Origin: Holothuria scabra
Lineage: Eukaryota; Echinodermata; Holothuroidea; Aspidochirotida; Holothuriidae
Length of the DNA: 64,000 nucleotides
NCBI GenBank assembly: GCA_037179385.1
Contig: CM074179.1
Span: 75,319,719-75,383,718, forward strand
Direction of reading: 5' to 3'
Part shown: one piece after another, positions 1 through 11,835 of the stretch
Layout: the number at the start of each line of letters is the position of its first letter
How positions within the stretch are numbered: position 1 is the stretch's first letter
Translations under genes and position numbers: made by a program
The notes under the pieces: generated by a model
Told to the model about the DNA's origin: nothing
Databases searched by the model: none
The model's input: the letters and a program-made list of their open reading frames with translations, nothing else

Positions 1-1220
1 TAGAAACGACTACGGTATCTTACTGTAAGAGAATGCCGTATATTAATGTAAAACTTACACCATTTTTTTTTACAGTTCAGGAGCCTGAACTCTTGAAAGT
101 ATGTTTATTTATGATTATTTATGCATAAACAATTACAGGTGCCATGCGTACATGCTCAACTGACAAACAACCTAGGACTATACTCAGATTGGTGTAACGT
201 TAGGCTTATAATTGTAGTAAGAAACGTTACCTACGCCAACAATATTGTTGCCCAATAACTTGAAGAAAGAGAAAAATCTCACGTTAAGTCCTAAGTGGAG
301 TTAGTAGGAGAGAACTTTGCCTTACACAGCGAGGCAAAAGAGGCTTTCAGGAATGAGCATACACAGTAAGGTCCTATAGCTATTCATCTTTCGTACGCTA
401 CAGAGAGCGCATCCTAGTCAAACATTCGTCGTTGATTATAAAATATGGGGTGCTTGAATGCTTACGTATCAGTATGCACTGTCTGTATCTCGACGGTGTG
501 GTCCATGTCATCTCGAAAGAAGCCGATAAATGAATATTTATAAAGTGTCAATGACTGCCTACAGAGGAAACAGATTACATATTCTACAGTCGTTTGAGTA
601 ACTGTGGCTGCTTTGGTTGTGTTGTTTTATGCACTATTAGTAGTTCTTTAACGTAAAAAGTATTTTCCTCGTTCGTTATAATTTTGTGTGAAGAACATGA
701 AGCAAAGCCCTTTTCTTTGCCGTTGGCAGTTGTCAGTGAACTCCCACTTCCACTTTAAACCAAAGAGAAATGATAGGCCTATGGCCTGAAAAAAAAAAAA
801 CTTAAATTGGATATTTCACATTTATCTGTAAACATTTATATCCGAATAATAAGCCAACATTGAAGCTTAATACGTGTGTACGGTAGGCCCTATGAACTTT
901 CATAAAGTTATATCTTGCCTCAGACCGTCATGTAAAGCTTATCATAACGTACATCTGACCTGATCGTTTATCAAGGCTTGATAGGAACACAAAAATTTAA
1001 TACGTAAATCTGGTTTATTGTTTAATCTAAAGGTACCCAGTTTCACATGGACACATCATCTGATCAGGTATATCCAGCAAGCTATTTTAAGAAATATCCG
1101 GCTCGATGTAAAGCATATAAACTTAATAAATATATCCACCTGAACGTTGAGCAAACTACATATAACTTGATACGATCTTGCATGCATATTAAACTTTATA
1201 ATCGTATAAGTAAAGCTAGC
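1..1220. other. Non-coding stretch, no gene seen
   Basis: AT-rich sequence with no ORF that resembles a protein and no convincing splice-bounded exon. Short degenerate ATATCC/CATATG-like motifs from about 1030 to 1215 resemble those at about 4930-5560, so the flanks on both sides of the nested transposons may belong to one older repeat. Nothing else is recognised. Confidence 0.5.
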
Positions 1221-1291
1221 CGCACACTATACGACTTTGTGCGTTGCAACTCAACTCGATCGTCCAATCTCCAATAGTCGTGTAGTGTGCG
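1221..1291. mobile_element. Miniature inverted-repeat element (CGCACACTATACGACT family), copy 1
   Basis: The left end 1221-1236 (CGCACACTATACGACT) is repeated inverted at 1276-1291 with one mismatch, giving a 71-bp element with about 16-bp terminal inverted repeats (TIRs). The inner sequence GCAACTCAACT also occurs, inverted, in a related element at 4834-4931. It is too short to encode anything. No clear target-site duplication was found, so the superfamily is unassigned. Confidence 0.6.
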
Positions 1292-1349
1292 TGATTTCAC
1301 AACAGCGACTGGCAGTTTTAGGACCAGTTTTTAGTCGCATCGCCTTCAA

Positions 1350-1381
1350 TCGGGAAGAACGAACATGTTGGTTCTTCCCGA
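1350..1381. repeat. Perfect hairpin, 11-bp stem
   Basis: TCGGGAAGAAC (1350-1360) and GTTCTTCCCGA (1371-1381) are exact inverted copies around a 10-nt loop. It lies between the small inverted-repeat element at 1221-1291 and the hAT-like insertion at 1548. It may be a subterminal hairpin of an older transposon. No function can be inferred. Confidence 0.75.
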
Positions 1382-2127
1382 CTCTGTGCGGCGACAGTGG
1401 CAAGTGACTGAAAAATCTGACCAATCAAAATTACTGATTTATATGCACGTTATATCAATACGGTGAAAGTTGTCTGATGCTTATTCCGGTGACAACTTTT
1501 GACGTATTTTTGTGAAAATATTTAGTTGAAAAGATGGATATATGGACCAGTGGCGGATTTAGGCGGGGACGCACCCGGCCCCCCCCCCCACCCTTAAATT
1601 TTCCAAAGTTTATTTTTTGCTTTCACTAAATAGATCATTCAGCCTACTTGTTTCTACATAATTTTGTATTATAATAATTTTTCAAAATACGTTATTATAA
1701 TTGTTACAAACTAATAGCAATTTAGAACACACAGTTTCACGTTTTCCGATAAATGTCAATAGAGTGATATCGAAGATCTCAACCCAATTTCGGAACACGC
1801 TATGTAGAACACTAAACCTTTTCTTACAATCCATCTACTTTTTGGGTTCATCAGATGTGAAATATTTGAATCAACGGAAAATCCTCGTTAATGTTATCAT
1901 ACACTTGTGCAAAATGTAAAGGTGGTTTAGGAATGGTCGAATTATGCTCTTTTGCTCATAGTTTAAAGTGTAAATGAGGGAAAAAATTATTTCCAGAATG
2001 GCTTTTTTTTTTGGACAGTTTTGTTTGATAGTAAGTTCAAGAGATATGGCAGAATATATGTGTTTTAATTTAACCTTTCCAATGTATATGTTATCATTGA
2101 AAACAAGTATTTCTGACCGTCTGTTGC

Positions 2128-3566
2128 CAGTGGCGTAACCCGGGGGGGGGCGCTAGGCCCAATATTTTCTTTGCCCCCTCCCCGATTTTTACCTCCTGAT
2201 GAAGTAATTAAGAAAAAATAAAATGTTTGAACGGAAATAAACTTTAAAGTATTTCCTTCTAAAACAGTTAAGAAATAAAATGTGTAACAATTAGAAAACA
2301 TGCATGAATGTGTGTAAAACACATTTTGTGTGCATGTATGAATTCAAGTAATAACTTCAAAATGCCTACTTTCACTAAACTAGATACCGTATATTATATG
2401 CGCTGTCATTTATTGCATTTCACTTCGAAGATGAAACGAACGTCTCGACGACAAACTGGAATGTGACTTTGTTAGGTTGAAACCCTTTCTGCCTTTCGGA
2501 TAGCTGTTGATTTACTGAAAAGAGGGCAATCATACACTGGAGACCATTCTTACACCCTCATTCCTATACTTTATCATACACAAAATATGCCTTAAGGGCA
2601 AGGTACTGCCTTCGATAATTCTTCTTTTCCATCCCTAACAAGTAGGCCTACGTCGTGCCTCACTTCTTTGCATGACAAGTGCCACTGCAGAACGATTTTT
2701 TCGACAAGTTCCCTATTTACTAGTTGGCATTGGCGTCCGGGGGGATTTGTAAAATGTCCACAAGGTCCGAATTTCATGTGTTTCCCACATGATCCATACT
2801 TTTGCGTTGCGGTTTAAATATTTTGAGAGATTTACTCGTAGTATTTTCATTTAACTACGTAATGTACCGATAACTGAACAAATACTACACCATTTTGCAT
2901 CTAGACACCCGAAAACCGGAAAACATTCTTTCTTTGGTAGTATGTATGTCACTTGTAAAATCTCTGCAAAGACAAAAAATGAATGCTCCAAAAATCGGAA
3001 AATCTTAAAACGTAGGCTTATAATCAGTTCAAAGTTTTGCCAAACGTAGCACCATTTTGCATCAGGCAAATCTAACGCAAAGAAAGTTTCTCAGAGGGGG
3101 ACCCAACTAGTTTTGGTTTTCCTATTAAAGCTGAAATCCATTCAAATGTTGCCGCATTTGCGATCTACGTTCTCCTGAAGTTCACAATTTTTCCCAAGGG
3201 AAAGGGAGATACCTGTTCCCTTAAGTCTCATCCCCCACGCCACAGATCAGAAATTGCCCAGATTTTGGGTCCCTAAAAATTGTATGTATTATCATTTTTC
3301 ATAGATTGATTTTTTATTCTCACTATTTGAGAAGTGGCAGACATGAGATTTGTATTTCAAGGCTGGGTACATGCAGCTTAAAACACGTGGGAAGTGCAGT
3401 TTCCAGCTTTTTGGAGGATTTATAAAACCCAAAATTTTCTTGTACGCTCCGCGCCAACCGGTGGCGCTCCGCTTATAAGGTCTTGCCGCGCCTAACCATC
3501 GGAGATACCAGGTCCCCCACTTGTAACCTAGGCACCGCTTAAAAATCCATCCTGGCTACGCTACTG
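2128..3566 (-). mobile_element. hAT-like family A element, copy 1 (nested)
   Basis: This 1439-bp element has ends CAGTGGCGTAACCCGG (left) and the inverse of CAGTAGCGTAGCCAGG (right). Perfect 8-bp direct repeats TCTGTTGC flank it (2120-2127 and 3567-3574). A second copy lies at 11836-13424 in the opposite orientation. Shared internal sequence includes the block around 2725-2780 (GGCGTCCGGGGGGATTTGT), which is inverted at about 12790-12840. No transposase is encoded. It sits inside the hAT-like element 1548-4525, so it inserted later than that one. Confidence 0.9.
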
Positions 3567-4012
3567 TCTGTTGCCCTTGATCTTATTTTACGCCCTCTGG
3601 ATGTGTATGCTTATCAATATGTTGTGAATAATTCGTTTTAAAACTGATAATAAACTTATCTATGCCAGAGCTCTCATGGTTTCAAAAACATACAAAGTAA
3701 TTGTTTAATGAGAGATTCGACTGAGTGCTTAAGTAGAATGATTTCTGCCATAAATGTAATTTTACCAGTAGTTTTCCTTTTACATTTTGCTATGGAAAAA
3801 TTCTGCTATCCCGAAGGAGTGAAGACTGAATCTAAATGCCACTAATGAAATCAATGATCACGCAAAACGTTAAACAATGTTTATCTCTCATGCACATGAC
3901 AATAAAGTGGTATATTTCATCCAGCAATAGACTTTAAAAGCTACTGCAATCTCAAATATGAATCTTACAGCAGTGCATCATATTCTTGGTCAGATATTTT
4001 CACAATTCTTTT

Positions 4013-4014
<2 letters not shown>

Positions 4015-4047
<33 letters not shown>
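4015..4047. repeat. Homopolymer T tract (33 nt)
   Basis: An uninterrupted run of 33 T inside the hAT-like element 1548-4525. It could be the poly(A) of a small retroposon on the minus strand, but no retroposon body was recognised next to it. Its length may be an assembly or polymerase artefact. Confidence 0.9.
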
Positions 4048-4833
4048 CATAGCCTATAGTTTGTAACGATTTTTTATTCAAAATTAAAAAGGAAAGATTC
4101 TCCTCTCTTTACTTGTGTGAGGATCCCTTTGTCTTACGACCACTTTTTCTAGACCTATAATATTACGACATATTTTGGAAAGGTATATTTTATCAAAAGT
4201 GTTTTAAGAGTGATTTTAGCTTAAATCAAGATCAAGTAAATTTTGGTTTAGTGCATGAAGGAATTTTTTGGCAATTTTTTCACTTTTAACTGAGGGAACA
4301 TCTTTTGGCAAACAAAAGCTCAAAGTAACGACTGCTTAGGTTCTGCTTACAAGCCTGCGAAATGCCATTTCCGGCTATCTGAGGGGTCGCAATTTTTCCA
4401 AAATTTTCTTTACGCTCCGAGCCAGTGATGGTGGCGCTCCGCTGAGATATTCGTTCGGGCAGATTATCGGCCGTCAGCTCCCCCCCCCCCCCCCCCCACA
4501 AACGAAAAATCCTAGATCCGCCCTGATATGGACTTAGCACGACGAGTAGAGATAAGACAAACTCGTAGAAATGTGAGAGCAACGACCTGTACTTTATAAC
4601 TGTGGAAGCAAAAGCTATTCCTATAGGAATACTTGAAAAAAAAGCAGTTGAAGAGATTGCCGAGGCAGTCGAAATCACTGGTAAGCTGTAAACTTGAATA
4701 GGCGTAGTGAGCTAGCTACACACTGAAAGTTACAGTACTGTTGCAAACTGTATGCTGTTCTGTGCTGTTGTACCGTAATATGTATAGCAGTAGTGTGCAA
4801 GTGTACCCGTTCGACTGACAATGCGCGATAGCC

Positions 4834-4931
4834 AGTCGTATAGTTTGCGTGGCCCTGTCGTGCGACCTAAAATCAAAACTGGGTCACGACGGTTTAGTTG
4901 AGTTGCGTCGTGCAAAGTCGCATAGCGTGCG
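4834..4931. mobile_element. Miniature inverted-repeat element (CGCACACTATACGACT family), copy 2
   Basis: The ends AGTCGTATAGTTTGCGT (4834-4850) and AGTCGCATAGCGTGCG (4916-4931) are imperfect inverted copies of each other. They match the ends of the element at 1221-1291. The internal AGTTGAGTTGC is the inverse of GCAACTCAACT in copy 1. The two copies bracket the nested hAT-like insertions, so they may be parts of one larger family. Confidence 0.55.
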
Positions 4932-6638
4932 CCAGACTTTATATGAAGAGATATCGGTCTCGATATGTGTCCATATGAAACTCCATAGGTATACCTGACA
5001 TGACATTTCAGTATAAGATTTATCTGTCTTAAACTGCCAATTTAATATATATATATTATGCAGGCCTTTATATTTGACAAAGCCGTTCATAAGCTGCCAT
5101 ATCCAACTTCATATTTGTGTCTGATATGTTATTTCATCAAGAGTATATCTGTCAGTTTGGTACTTCATATGTATAACTAGCATAATATCCAATCATCAAC
5201 CATCTGGCTTGATGTTGTCTTTTTAAATATGATACAACTTATCAAGATACTTCATCGGATATCACATAGTCATACCAAAATTCATAACAGCCAAAAATTT
5301 CCATATAAAAGCCCGATATCAAAGGGTAAATAAATTAACTTTCATGTTTCCATGTTAAAATCCATCTAGACATATATTTTTAATGTCTTACCTTTTGCAA
5401 ATCTTAAGCTGCTTAACATTCATGTAATAATGTATGATGAATCTCATTTCAGTGATGTTTGGTACGCTTTGATAAAGTATAGATATGTATTCATATATGA
5501 TTTATGATCAAAAAAGTAAAGTAGCATCTTACGTGTATTTTGTTCCTTTTTCAATTCTCAGTACAATTAAAGCATATAATCCAGATTACCATTTATTATT
5601 TATTATTTATTTTCATGAAAATAAGCTCAGTACCTTTGATTAAACAATCTAACATGTTGATTATGGTAATCGATTTGACGATACACAAATACTGTATTAT
5701 CGCAACAAGGGATTTTGATTAAAGGAAGCGAGAATGCCCTGAAGGGGCTCGTTTATGCAGGATATTTGAAACCTAGGTGGGGCGCCAGCACACATTTTAG
5801 TCAGGGGGACAATATGGTAGCTCCGCCGCAACATCACATAGGATTTTCATTTTAATGTTTTATTGATACATTAAGCAATCTGTTTATTTCTAGCTGGATT
5901 CTGGGTGTTTATTGCCGTCTGTTGCACTTACAGTTATCTTGTTCAATCCGGTGTAAGACGTCTAGGGTGCACTAAATATAAATCCCAGAAAACATTTTCC
6001 TCTCTTATAGAAAGTAGCCTACGTAACTATGAATATGCAAGGATTTCCCTGAAATATGTCTTTCCTGATATTAAGCATGATTTTAACCTGATCTGAATTC
6101 AAGGTTCAATCGTTTTAAATGCAATTGTTCAAAGGTCGAACGAAGCTGGTTTCTCAACTAGCTGCAGTAATGTTTATCTTCCCTTTCTTTCACTTATTTA
6201 CCGCTTGAAGTCCATGTGATTCATTTAGATCAGTACTTCTCATGGTGATCCCTATACAGCCCCAACAGAGTTGAGATGTCTCAGGGGAGCGTTACGAAGC
6301 ACCTGGTTAAGAGGAGTGGCTTAGACTGATTTGGGGTGGTGATTTTTACAACACACTACCACATGTGTGAAGGTACATTGCGTTTTTTGGCCTTGATGTC
6401 AAATAATGTTTCTCATGTACATGCCACTGGAAACCCGAAACGGGTAATTACATATGTACTTAAAATATAATAGCCAGGGTTGTGTTTATAAAGTTTTGAC
6501 TTGTCTTTTTACTACTGCATCTTAAGCTCCCTTTAACCCTTTTATTAATGTAATACTTACATTTCAAACAAAAGAGACTCGTGTCTAGAAATTAAAAACA
6601 ATTTTTTTCAATGATCTCTGCGGAGCCATGCGTCTGTG
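4932..6638. other. Non-coding stretch, no gene seen
   Basis: AT-rich sequence with repeated short CATAT/GATATC motifs (about 4940-5560). A GC-rich degraded patch at about 5735-5830 looks like transposon debris. No protein-like ORF, RNA gene or complete element was recognised. Confidence 0.5.
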
Positions 6639-6802
6639 CAGGGGCGGAACCAGGATATTTTGATAAGGGGAAACATGAGTTCACTGTTACTTTCCTTCTT
6701 TTTCCCCTTATTTTTATCACATATTCTTACGTATATAGGGTGACAGTCGCCCCCCACCAACCCCAACCCCCCCCCCCCCCAGCCATCCCTTACGCAGCCC
6801 TG
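6639..6802. mobile_element. Short CAGGGGCGG..-type hAT-like element
   Basis: A 164-bp segment begins CAGGGGCGGAACCAGG and ends ..CGCAGCCCTG. The flanking 8-mers CGTCTGTG (6631-6638) and CATCAGTG (6803-6810) agree at 6 of 8 positions, consistent with an aged 8-bp duplication. The interior is mostly A/T plus a C-rich tract. It appears to be an internally deleted relative of the larger CAGTGGCGG-ended elements here. Confidence 0.55.
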
Positions 6803-7099
6803 CATCAGTGTTTATAGGGTTCTTCACTTAGGTTGCAGGTATTGGTATGAATTGTGGCTGCATATAGGCTTACTCACACAAAACATTTCGTGTGAACAGC
6901 TACAACGAATTTCTTAAAATCCTGGTGGAATTTACATTGACATCAAGTTAGTATCTTTAAGGAGAGTGGTATTATTTCTCTTTCTCTTTCCATAATCTTG
7001 GGCAACACTCTGCCAAATATTCTTTGTTTTTTCAAAATTCATGCATTTGCCCAAAACATAAAAAGTATCGTAGTAAAAAGCATCGTAGTGACTGCATGT

Positions 7100-7255
7100 A
7101 GTTGGGTTGAAGGAGTTTTATGGCCCAGTTTCCAGCCAATTGATTCAAGTCGTGCCGGCGACGACCTTTTTGACAGTTGTGACTCACTGGCTTGTTTCCC
7201 TTACTCCATTGCTTATGCTGAGTATCAGGCACAATGGCAGTGCATTCCCCCTCTT
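7100..7255 (+). repeat. Dispersed repeat G, copy 1 (CAGTTTCC..CAATTG..TTCAAGTCG)
   Basis: The segment with CCAGTTTCCAGCCAATTG, ATTCAAGTCGTGCC, CTCACTGGCTTGTTTCCCTT and GCTTATGCTGA recurs at 17943-18060 (same strand) and 60110-60260 (inverted). The stretch GGTTCAAGTC in the other copies resembles a tRNA B box, so a SINE origin is possible but unproven. The apparent ORFs here are not conserved between copies. Confidence 0.65.
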
Positions 7256-7259
7256 TTTT

Positions 7260-8039
7260 TAAAGGAATGTTTTACTTCAGCCTTCAAATACATACATACA
7301 AACAAATATGTACTACAGCATTTTAAGAAATAAATATAATATCCAAGTATTTACAACTATTTAAAGTGATTAATTTAACTAAAAACACCATTATACAATA
7401 ATTGCTATTTACATAAACATCGCTGTACTAACCAGCAATGATCATTTTATCATTTTATCGAAACATGGCAAAGGAATCCTTTCTTTTTAACGAGCATTAA
7501 AACGAACATGGGACAGACCAAAACTCGAAACCAAACCATGATAATTACGTCAGAAAAACTACAGAGTAAGATTAAATTTGACTAAAGATTTGATTGTCAT
7601 TATTACAATTTACAAAGGAATTTCCTTTTAACCAGAGCTTGTAAAAGTTTTTACGTGAAAAACGACATCCATCTGCCAACACCCGGTCATTTTTAATTTC
7701 TTTTGAACTATTGAGCTCATAACATCTCCAGATTGGTTCTCATGCTGGAAAACATGAATGCATCTTGATTTGCAAGTAATGTATTTTGTGATACAGAAAA
7801 AACCCAAACTCGGTCAAAAAATATCTGTTACATCAATACTAGGATATCCATTAAAAAAAAACAAAACTAAAAGCGAAATTATTTCCAATTAAACTGGAAA
7901 ATACGCTTCTGACCCAACCCAGAATAGGGTTAATTTTCGAAAAATACCAAAAAAGGTGAAGGGAAGATTCCACCTCGTTACAATGCGGTAAAGGACACCT
8001 ACCATTACTTAAACCATATTTAAAAATTCTCTCACCAGT
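7260..8039 (-). pseudogene. Probable 3' part of the Tx1/L1-like LINE, heavily decayed
   Basis: Downstream of the recognisable end of the reverse transcriptase on the minus strand, short in-frame pieces separated by stops continue to about 7.6 kb. Below that nothing is recognisable. The 3' end of the element was not located; no clear poly(A) tail or target duplication was seen. Confidence 0.35.
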
Positions 8040-9261
8040 GTTTAATACCCCATGTGCCAGACGCCACCGAAAGTCACAAAATTATTTATCAGGTATATTA
8101 ATGAAAACCCGTTGCCATATAGTACCCCAAGGACGGAATGGGTGCCTCTTGACCGAATGAATGTCGAAATTGTCAAGAGAAAGCAATTTATCATTTTCTT
8201 CGGTTTTCTTAAAAGAAAAGAAAAAGTTCCTATCAGACTGTCACACCTTTTTAATTGTGTCACAGGCACGACCAAGCGTGCTTGTACAAATACTGCCGTT
8301 TGGTCTCGAGTTGGACCATATATCAGGACAGACGCTACGCAGGTTACTAGCTATGAAGTAACGGGCGAGAAGCAAATAAGGAGGGGAACCTGGATCACTA
8401 AACAAAGAAAAAAGAGGTTTGATGAGTAGCGCATCTAGTTTCAACCTGAAGTTGTCCAACCCCAAGCCCCCACCATTTCTCTTCAAAGACATCTCTTCAT
8501 GAGTGACCAGTTCAGGTTCGTTCTCTTCCAACAAGAAGAAAGTAAACTGCCTTTTGCAATCTTTTTCTCAACCGATGGGAACGGAAAAACGGGAGCAATG
8601 AAATAAAACAAAGGATGAACGGCGGTATTAATAACAATAACCTTACCCAACAGAATAAATGCCTTTTTCCACAAATGAATGTTCGACATTGATTTCTGAA
8701 ATTTTAATAACCAGTTGCTCTTGATAGCTTTGTCGGAACCATACATTACACCAGTAATTTTAATTTCTTCGTTGCTCCACATAATATCAACTGGGATGTC
8801 TTGATACTTAAACTTTTTTCCCAGTTTTAATCCAAAGGATTTGTTCATATTAATGGAAGCACCAGTAGCTTGGTGGAACATATTGAAAACCTGGAAGAAG
8901 TGGTTAATCTCCTCTACAGAGGTCGCCACACATGTGGCATCGTCTGCTTATTGCAGGAACTTAGCATTACATCTTTCGCTACTTGGAATACGGAAGCCGC
9001 TAATCTGATTACATTGCTCAGTAAAAAGAACACACAAGGAAGGGGGAAGAAGACAACCCTGTCGGACACCCCTAGAAATACAGGTAGGATTACAGAGCTT
9101 ACCATTAATTAGCAACCTGCTGCTCATATTGCTGGAGTGTATAAAAAAATCCACGTTCAAAAATTTATACCAAAGTTGAGTTTTCCTTAGAGTTTCATAA
9201 GAAAACACCAGACTGTTGACTTTATCGAAAGCTTTGTACTGGTCAATTGAAATGAGCGTAC
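8040..9261 (-). pseudogene. Tx1/L1-like LINE ORF2: reverse transcriptase palm, thumb and C-terminal region
   Basis: Read on the minus strand, this piece starts with ISIDQYKAFDKVN (RT motif A, family form SLDQEKAFDRV). It continues through RGVRQGCLLPP (motif B), an ADD motif, then GASINMNKS, KITGVMYG, ..LWKKAFILLGKVIVINT.. and LAPVFP-like IAPVFPFP. It ends with GGLGLDNFRLK and WRLAHGVL. The order is that of L1/Tx1-clade non-LTR retrotransposon polymerases, which copy their RNA at a nicked target. The Tyr codon of YADD is a stop (TAA on the minus strand, 8948-8950) and other frame breaks follow, so it is dead. The upstream part continues beyond an inserted transposon at 10879. Plus-strand ORFs here are shadows. 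Confidence 0.88.
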
Positions 9262-10878
9262 CAGTGGCGGAGCTAGGGATTTCGGTCAGAGGGGCGAAAA
9301 TGGTCTGCAGGGGCGCTTCAGAGGAGTAAATACCCTGAGCCTCAGCACGATCGCAGCGGCGGATTTTCAAACTTTCCATTTAATTTTCCGCACTTACTAG
9401 AAGACTACTTTGCCTTTTCTCCTCAGCAAGTTTTTGTATTAAAACATGTTTAAATTTTCTATCCATGGGCCTCCGCTTACGAAAAAATTCGGGGGGGGGG
9501 GTTACTAACTTCTTTTAGGGGAAAGCTTTGCTCCACAATGAGTTGGCGCAGAGCGCAGGAAAATTTTGGACCAAAATGCTTCTCAGATCACTGGAAATGA
9601 CATTTCTAAAGCATATTCACTGCATATAAATAGGGAAAACACTAAGTGAACTGTTACGAAATATTGATGTTAATTTTTCTTCGTCTTTCATTATTTTTTC
9701 TTCGTTATTTTCAGGTTTTTTTATTTTCCAGAGGAGGGCAAGTCCCCCCCCCCCCTTTGCCCCTACCTGCAGACGCCCATGTTTTTATCCCTCTCTTTCA
9801 CATTCTAGTATGAAGGCGGTCGTTATATTTTGTGTTTTATTGTCGGGTTTCGATTTAAGATTTTAATGTAATAATGGGCTTCTTTGTGAAGATAAATGTT
9901 AAACCTGCTAGAGCTAAATGGGAAGCAATCTCACAGAGGGGACAAACTTTATGGAAGTTAATCACCGTTAGGTGTACGATTTTGGTATCTGAAAATCAAG
10001 ATAAGTACACGAAGAAATATTAATTGAAGTAATTTACATCATGTGACCACTCTGAAATAGCCATTAATCAAGCATATGGAAAGAAATAGCCAAGACAAGA
10101 GGTCTGCTTGGCTCTCTAGATACCGAAGTCATAGTAAATAAAAGTAGCCTAAACCTAAACTTATGTCATACAATTTTCTGGCTTTTGAGACCACGGTAGT
10201 ACAGAAATAAGTATTTTCATGGGATTATCGTGCAGTGTCAGAAATAGTCATTTATCATGAGAATGGTCACTTGAAGAAAAGCAAAATGGAAACTGCTCAT
10301 TCAAACTCTCAAACCATTACCACTATGATAACAGTTTAATTTCATTTTAACCTGAATGTTCTCTTCAAATGATTTTTAAAAATGTTTTGGAAGCTATTTT
10401 GGTATCTTTATAAACTGTTTTATTGTCTATGTTGACAATTATCCCCGACAACAAGAGGGGTATTTGCGCTACAATTATTGTTGCGCCATTTGCAACGTCT
10501 TGTATTGGCCGGGAGGGTGAATTTAATGTCAATCGGTGTATTTTGTAAGCTTATAATCACGCTTGGTGTGGAAGCAATGAACGTAGCACAGTGACAACAT
10601 TCATTAGTGCGTATACAGCATGAAGATACGTTCCGGCAAAATCTATCCCTATATTACAGAAGATGACCCTTTTCATCAGAATAAAGGGCAGATAGTAAAG
10701 TTACCGATGGCTTTTTGAGCATTTTGTTATCTGGGCCTTAAAACAGTGCTATTAAATTATGTCTTTTGCCAATATGGTGAAAGAGTAAAGTATGTTAAAA
10801 AACTAAAAAGGGCGCCGACAGACGATTTTGGTCCGTCGGGGGCGACCGCCCCCTGACCATATGGCAGCCCCGCCACTG
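9262..10878 (+). mobile_element. hAT-like family B element, copy 1 (inserted in the LINE)
   Basis: This 1617-bp element starts CAGTGGCGGAGCTAGG and ends ..GGCAGCCCCGCCACTG. The flanking 8-mers are GAGCGTAC (9254-9261) and GAGTGTAC (10879-10886), with one mismatch. Removing the element joins LINE codons ..DGCTL and ISIDQYKAFDKV, which proves an insertion. A second complete copy in the same orientation is at 56919-58469. No transposase ORF is seen. It contains a nested element at 9464-9781. Confidence 0.93.
9464..9781 (+). mobile_element. Family H element nested in family B, copy 1
   Basis: The segment begins CATGGGCCTCCGC and ends ..GCAGACGCCCATG. The flanking 8-mers are TTTCTATC (9456-9463) and TTTTTATC (9782-9789). 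The same insertion, at the same place, is in the other family B copy (57122-57379), and a free copy is at 60565-60851. It carries the shared core at about 9535-9610. Confidence 0.85.
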
Positions 10879-11835
10879 GAGTGTACATCCGTCACTCTTC
10901 AAACAACAATAAACAATTTTATCTCTAATAATTAACAAATTAGAAGGAATCGAGAGAACATGAACAGCACAGGACTGAAAAGGGTTAACAATGTCAGGAT
11001 GATCTTTGGAAAGGATTATCTGCAGATCTTTTGCAATGAGTTCGCAATTCACGAGCTGATAGGCCGCCAATTCCCAGAGTCCAAAAGATCACTTTACTTT
11101 GGAAGCACAGTGATAACTCCTATGGCTTGAAAATGGATTAGGGAACCCTTGGAAGAACATTCGTTAAAACTTTGACTAAGTCCGTCACGGTACCAAGAAT
11201 GTCCAAAATTTTCGAATAAAATTCATAAGGTAGACCGTCGATTCCGGGAGATTTGATCTTTAAACAGAATTGAATCTTTAACCTCAGAAAGTGTAATCGG
11301 CAATTCCATAATCTCATACTCTCTTGCTGTTGATGACTAATCTGCGTATTCAATGAGTAAATAAAAAGATCCTGTCCTCTTGCATTAGTGGTGGGCCTAT
11401 CGACTGAAAACAAATTACTATAAAATTGATGGAAGACCTTAAAAAATTCATTTAAACTCTTTGCCCTCATCATAACGGATACCGTGAACAAACCTCTTTG
11501 GCCACATTTCCTCACCTTCTTGAAGAAAAAGATAGATGGTCTTTCTCCATCTTCTAGGAATTTAGCCCTGGATCTTATATAAGCCCCTTTCAGCTCATTT
11601 TATAAGGTACGATGAATTCCATCGCTTGCAGAATTACTACAGAGCAATTGAAGATCCTTTAAGTTTTCTCTTCTTTCCTTAGCTAGTCTTACACTGTGTC
11701 TTAATGCTAGAATTTTAATTTTACATTTTATATGGTCCAACCACTCTAACAACGAACTAAAACAGGGTTTAAGGGAAGACCACAATCGGTAGTGGGAGGG
11801 TAAGTCCTGGTGGGATCCAGTGCTAAAGCTCCTGT
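10879..11835 (-). pseudogene. Tx1/L1-like LINE ORF2: endonuclease-RT linker and RT N-terminal motifs
   Basis: In minus-strand order this piece holds LEWLDHIKCKIKILALRHS and RLAKERRENLKDLQ (linker helix typical of L1/Tx1), then FYSNLFSV, KSPGIDGLPYEFYSKILD (RT motif 1 region), and after a frame break YQLVNCELIAKDL..IVNPFQ..IIRDKIVYC (family form of the LINSDYKI..INPDQTGF..RDIIDYC segment). It ends ..DGCTL at the family B insertion. At least two frameshifts break it. It links the endonuclease piece (13655-14315) to the polymerase core (8040-9261). Confidence 0.85.

Larger units (their letters stand above)
1548..4525. mobile_element. hAT-like non-autonomous DNA transposon with a nested element
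   Basis: The element starts CAGTGGCGGATTTAGG at 1548 and ends with the inverse of CAGGGCGGATCTAGG at 4525. The 8 bp on each side are identical (ATATGGAC at 1540-1547 and 4526-4533). An 8-bp target duplication with CAG-starting inverted ends is the hAT pattern. Inside is a second element with its own duplication (2128-3566); without it this one is about 1.5 kb. No transposase ORF is present, so it would have moved in trans. Near its right end (about 4360-4450) it carries, inverted, the shared GGAGCGCCACCATC core found in other families here. A 33-T tract lies at 4015-4047. Confidence 0.88.

Noticed and set aside
8052..8429. 125-codon plus-strand ORF
   Set aside because: Antisense of the LINE RT C-terminal region (WRLAHGVL, GGLGLDNFRLK on the minus strand).
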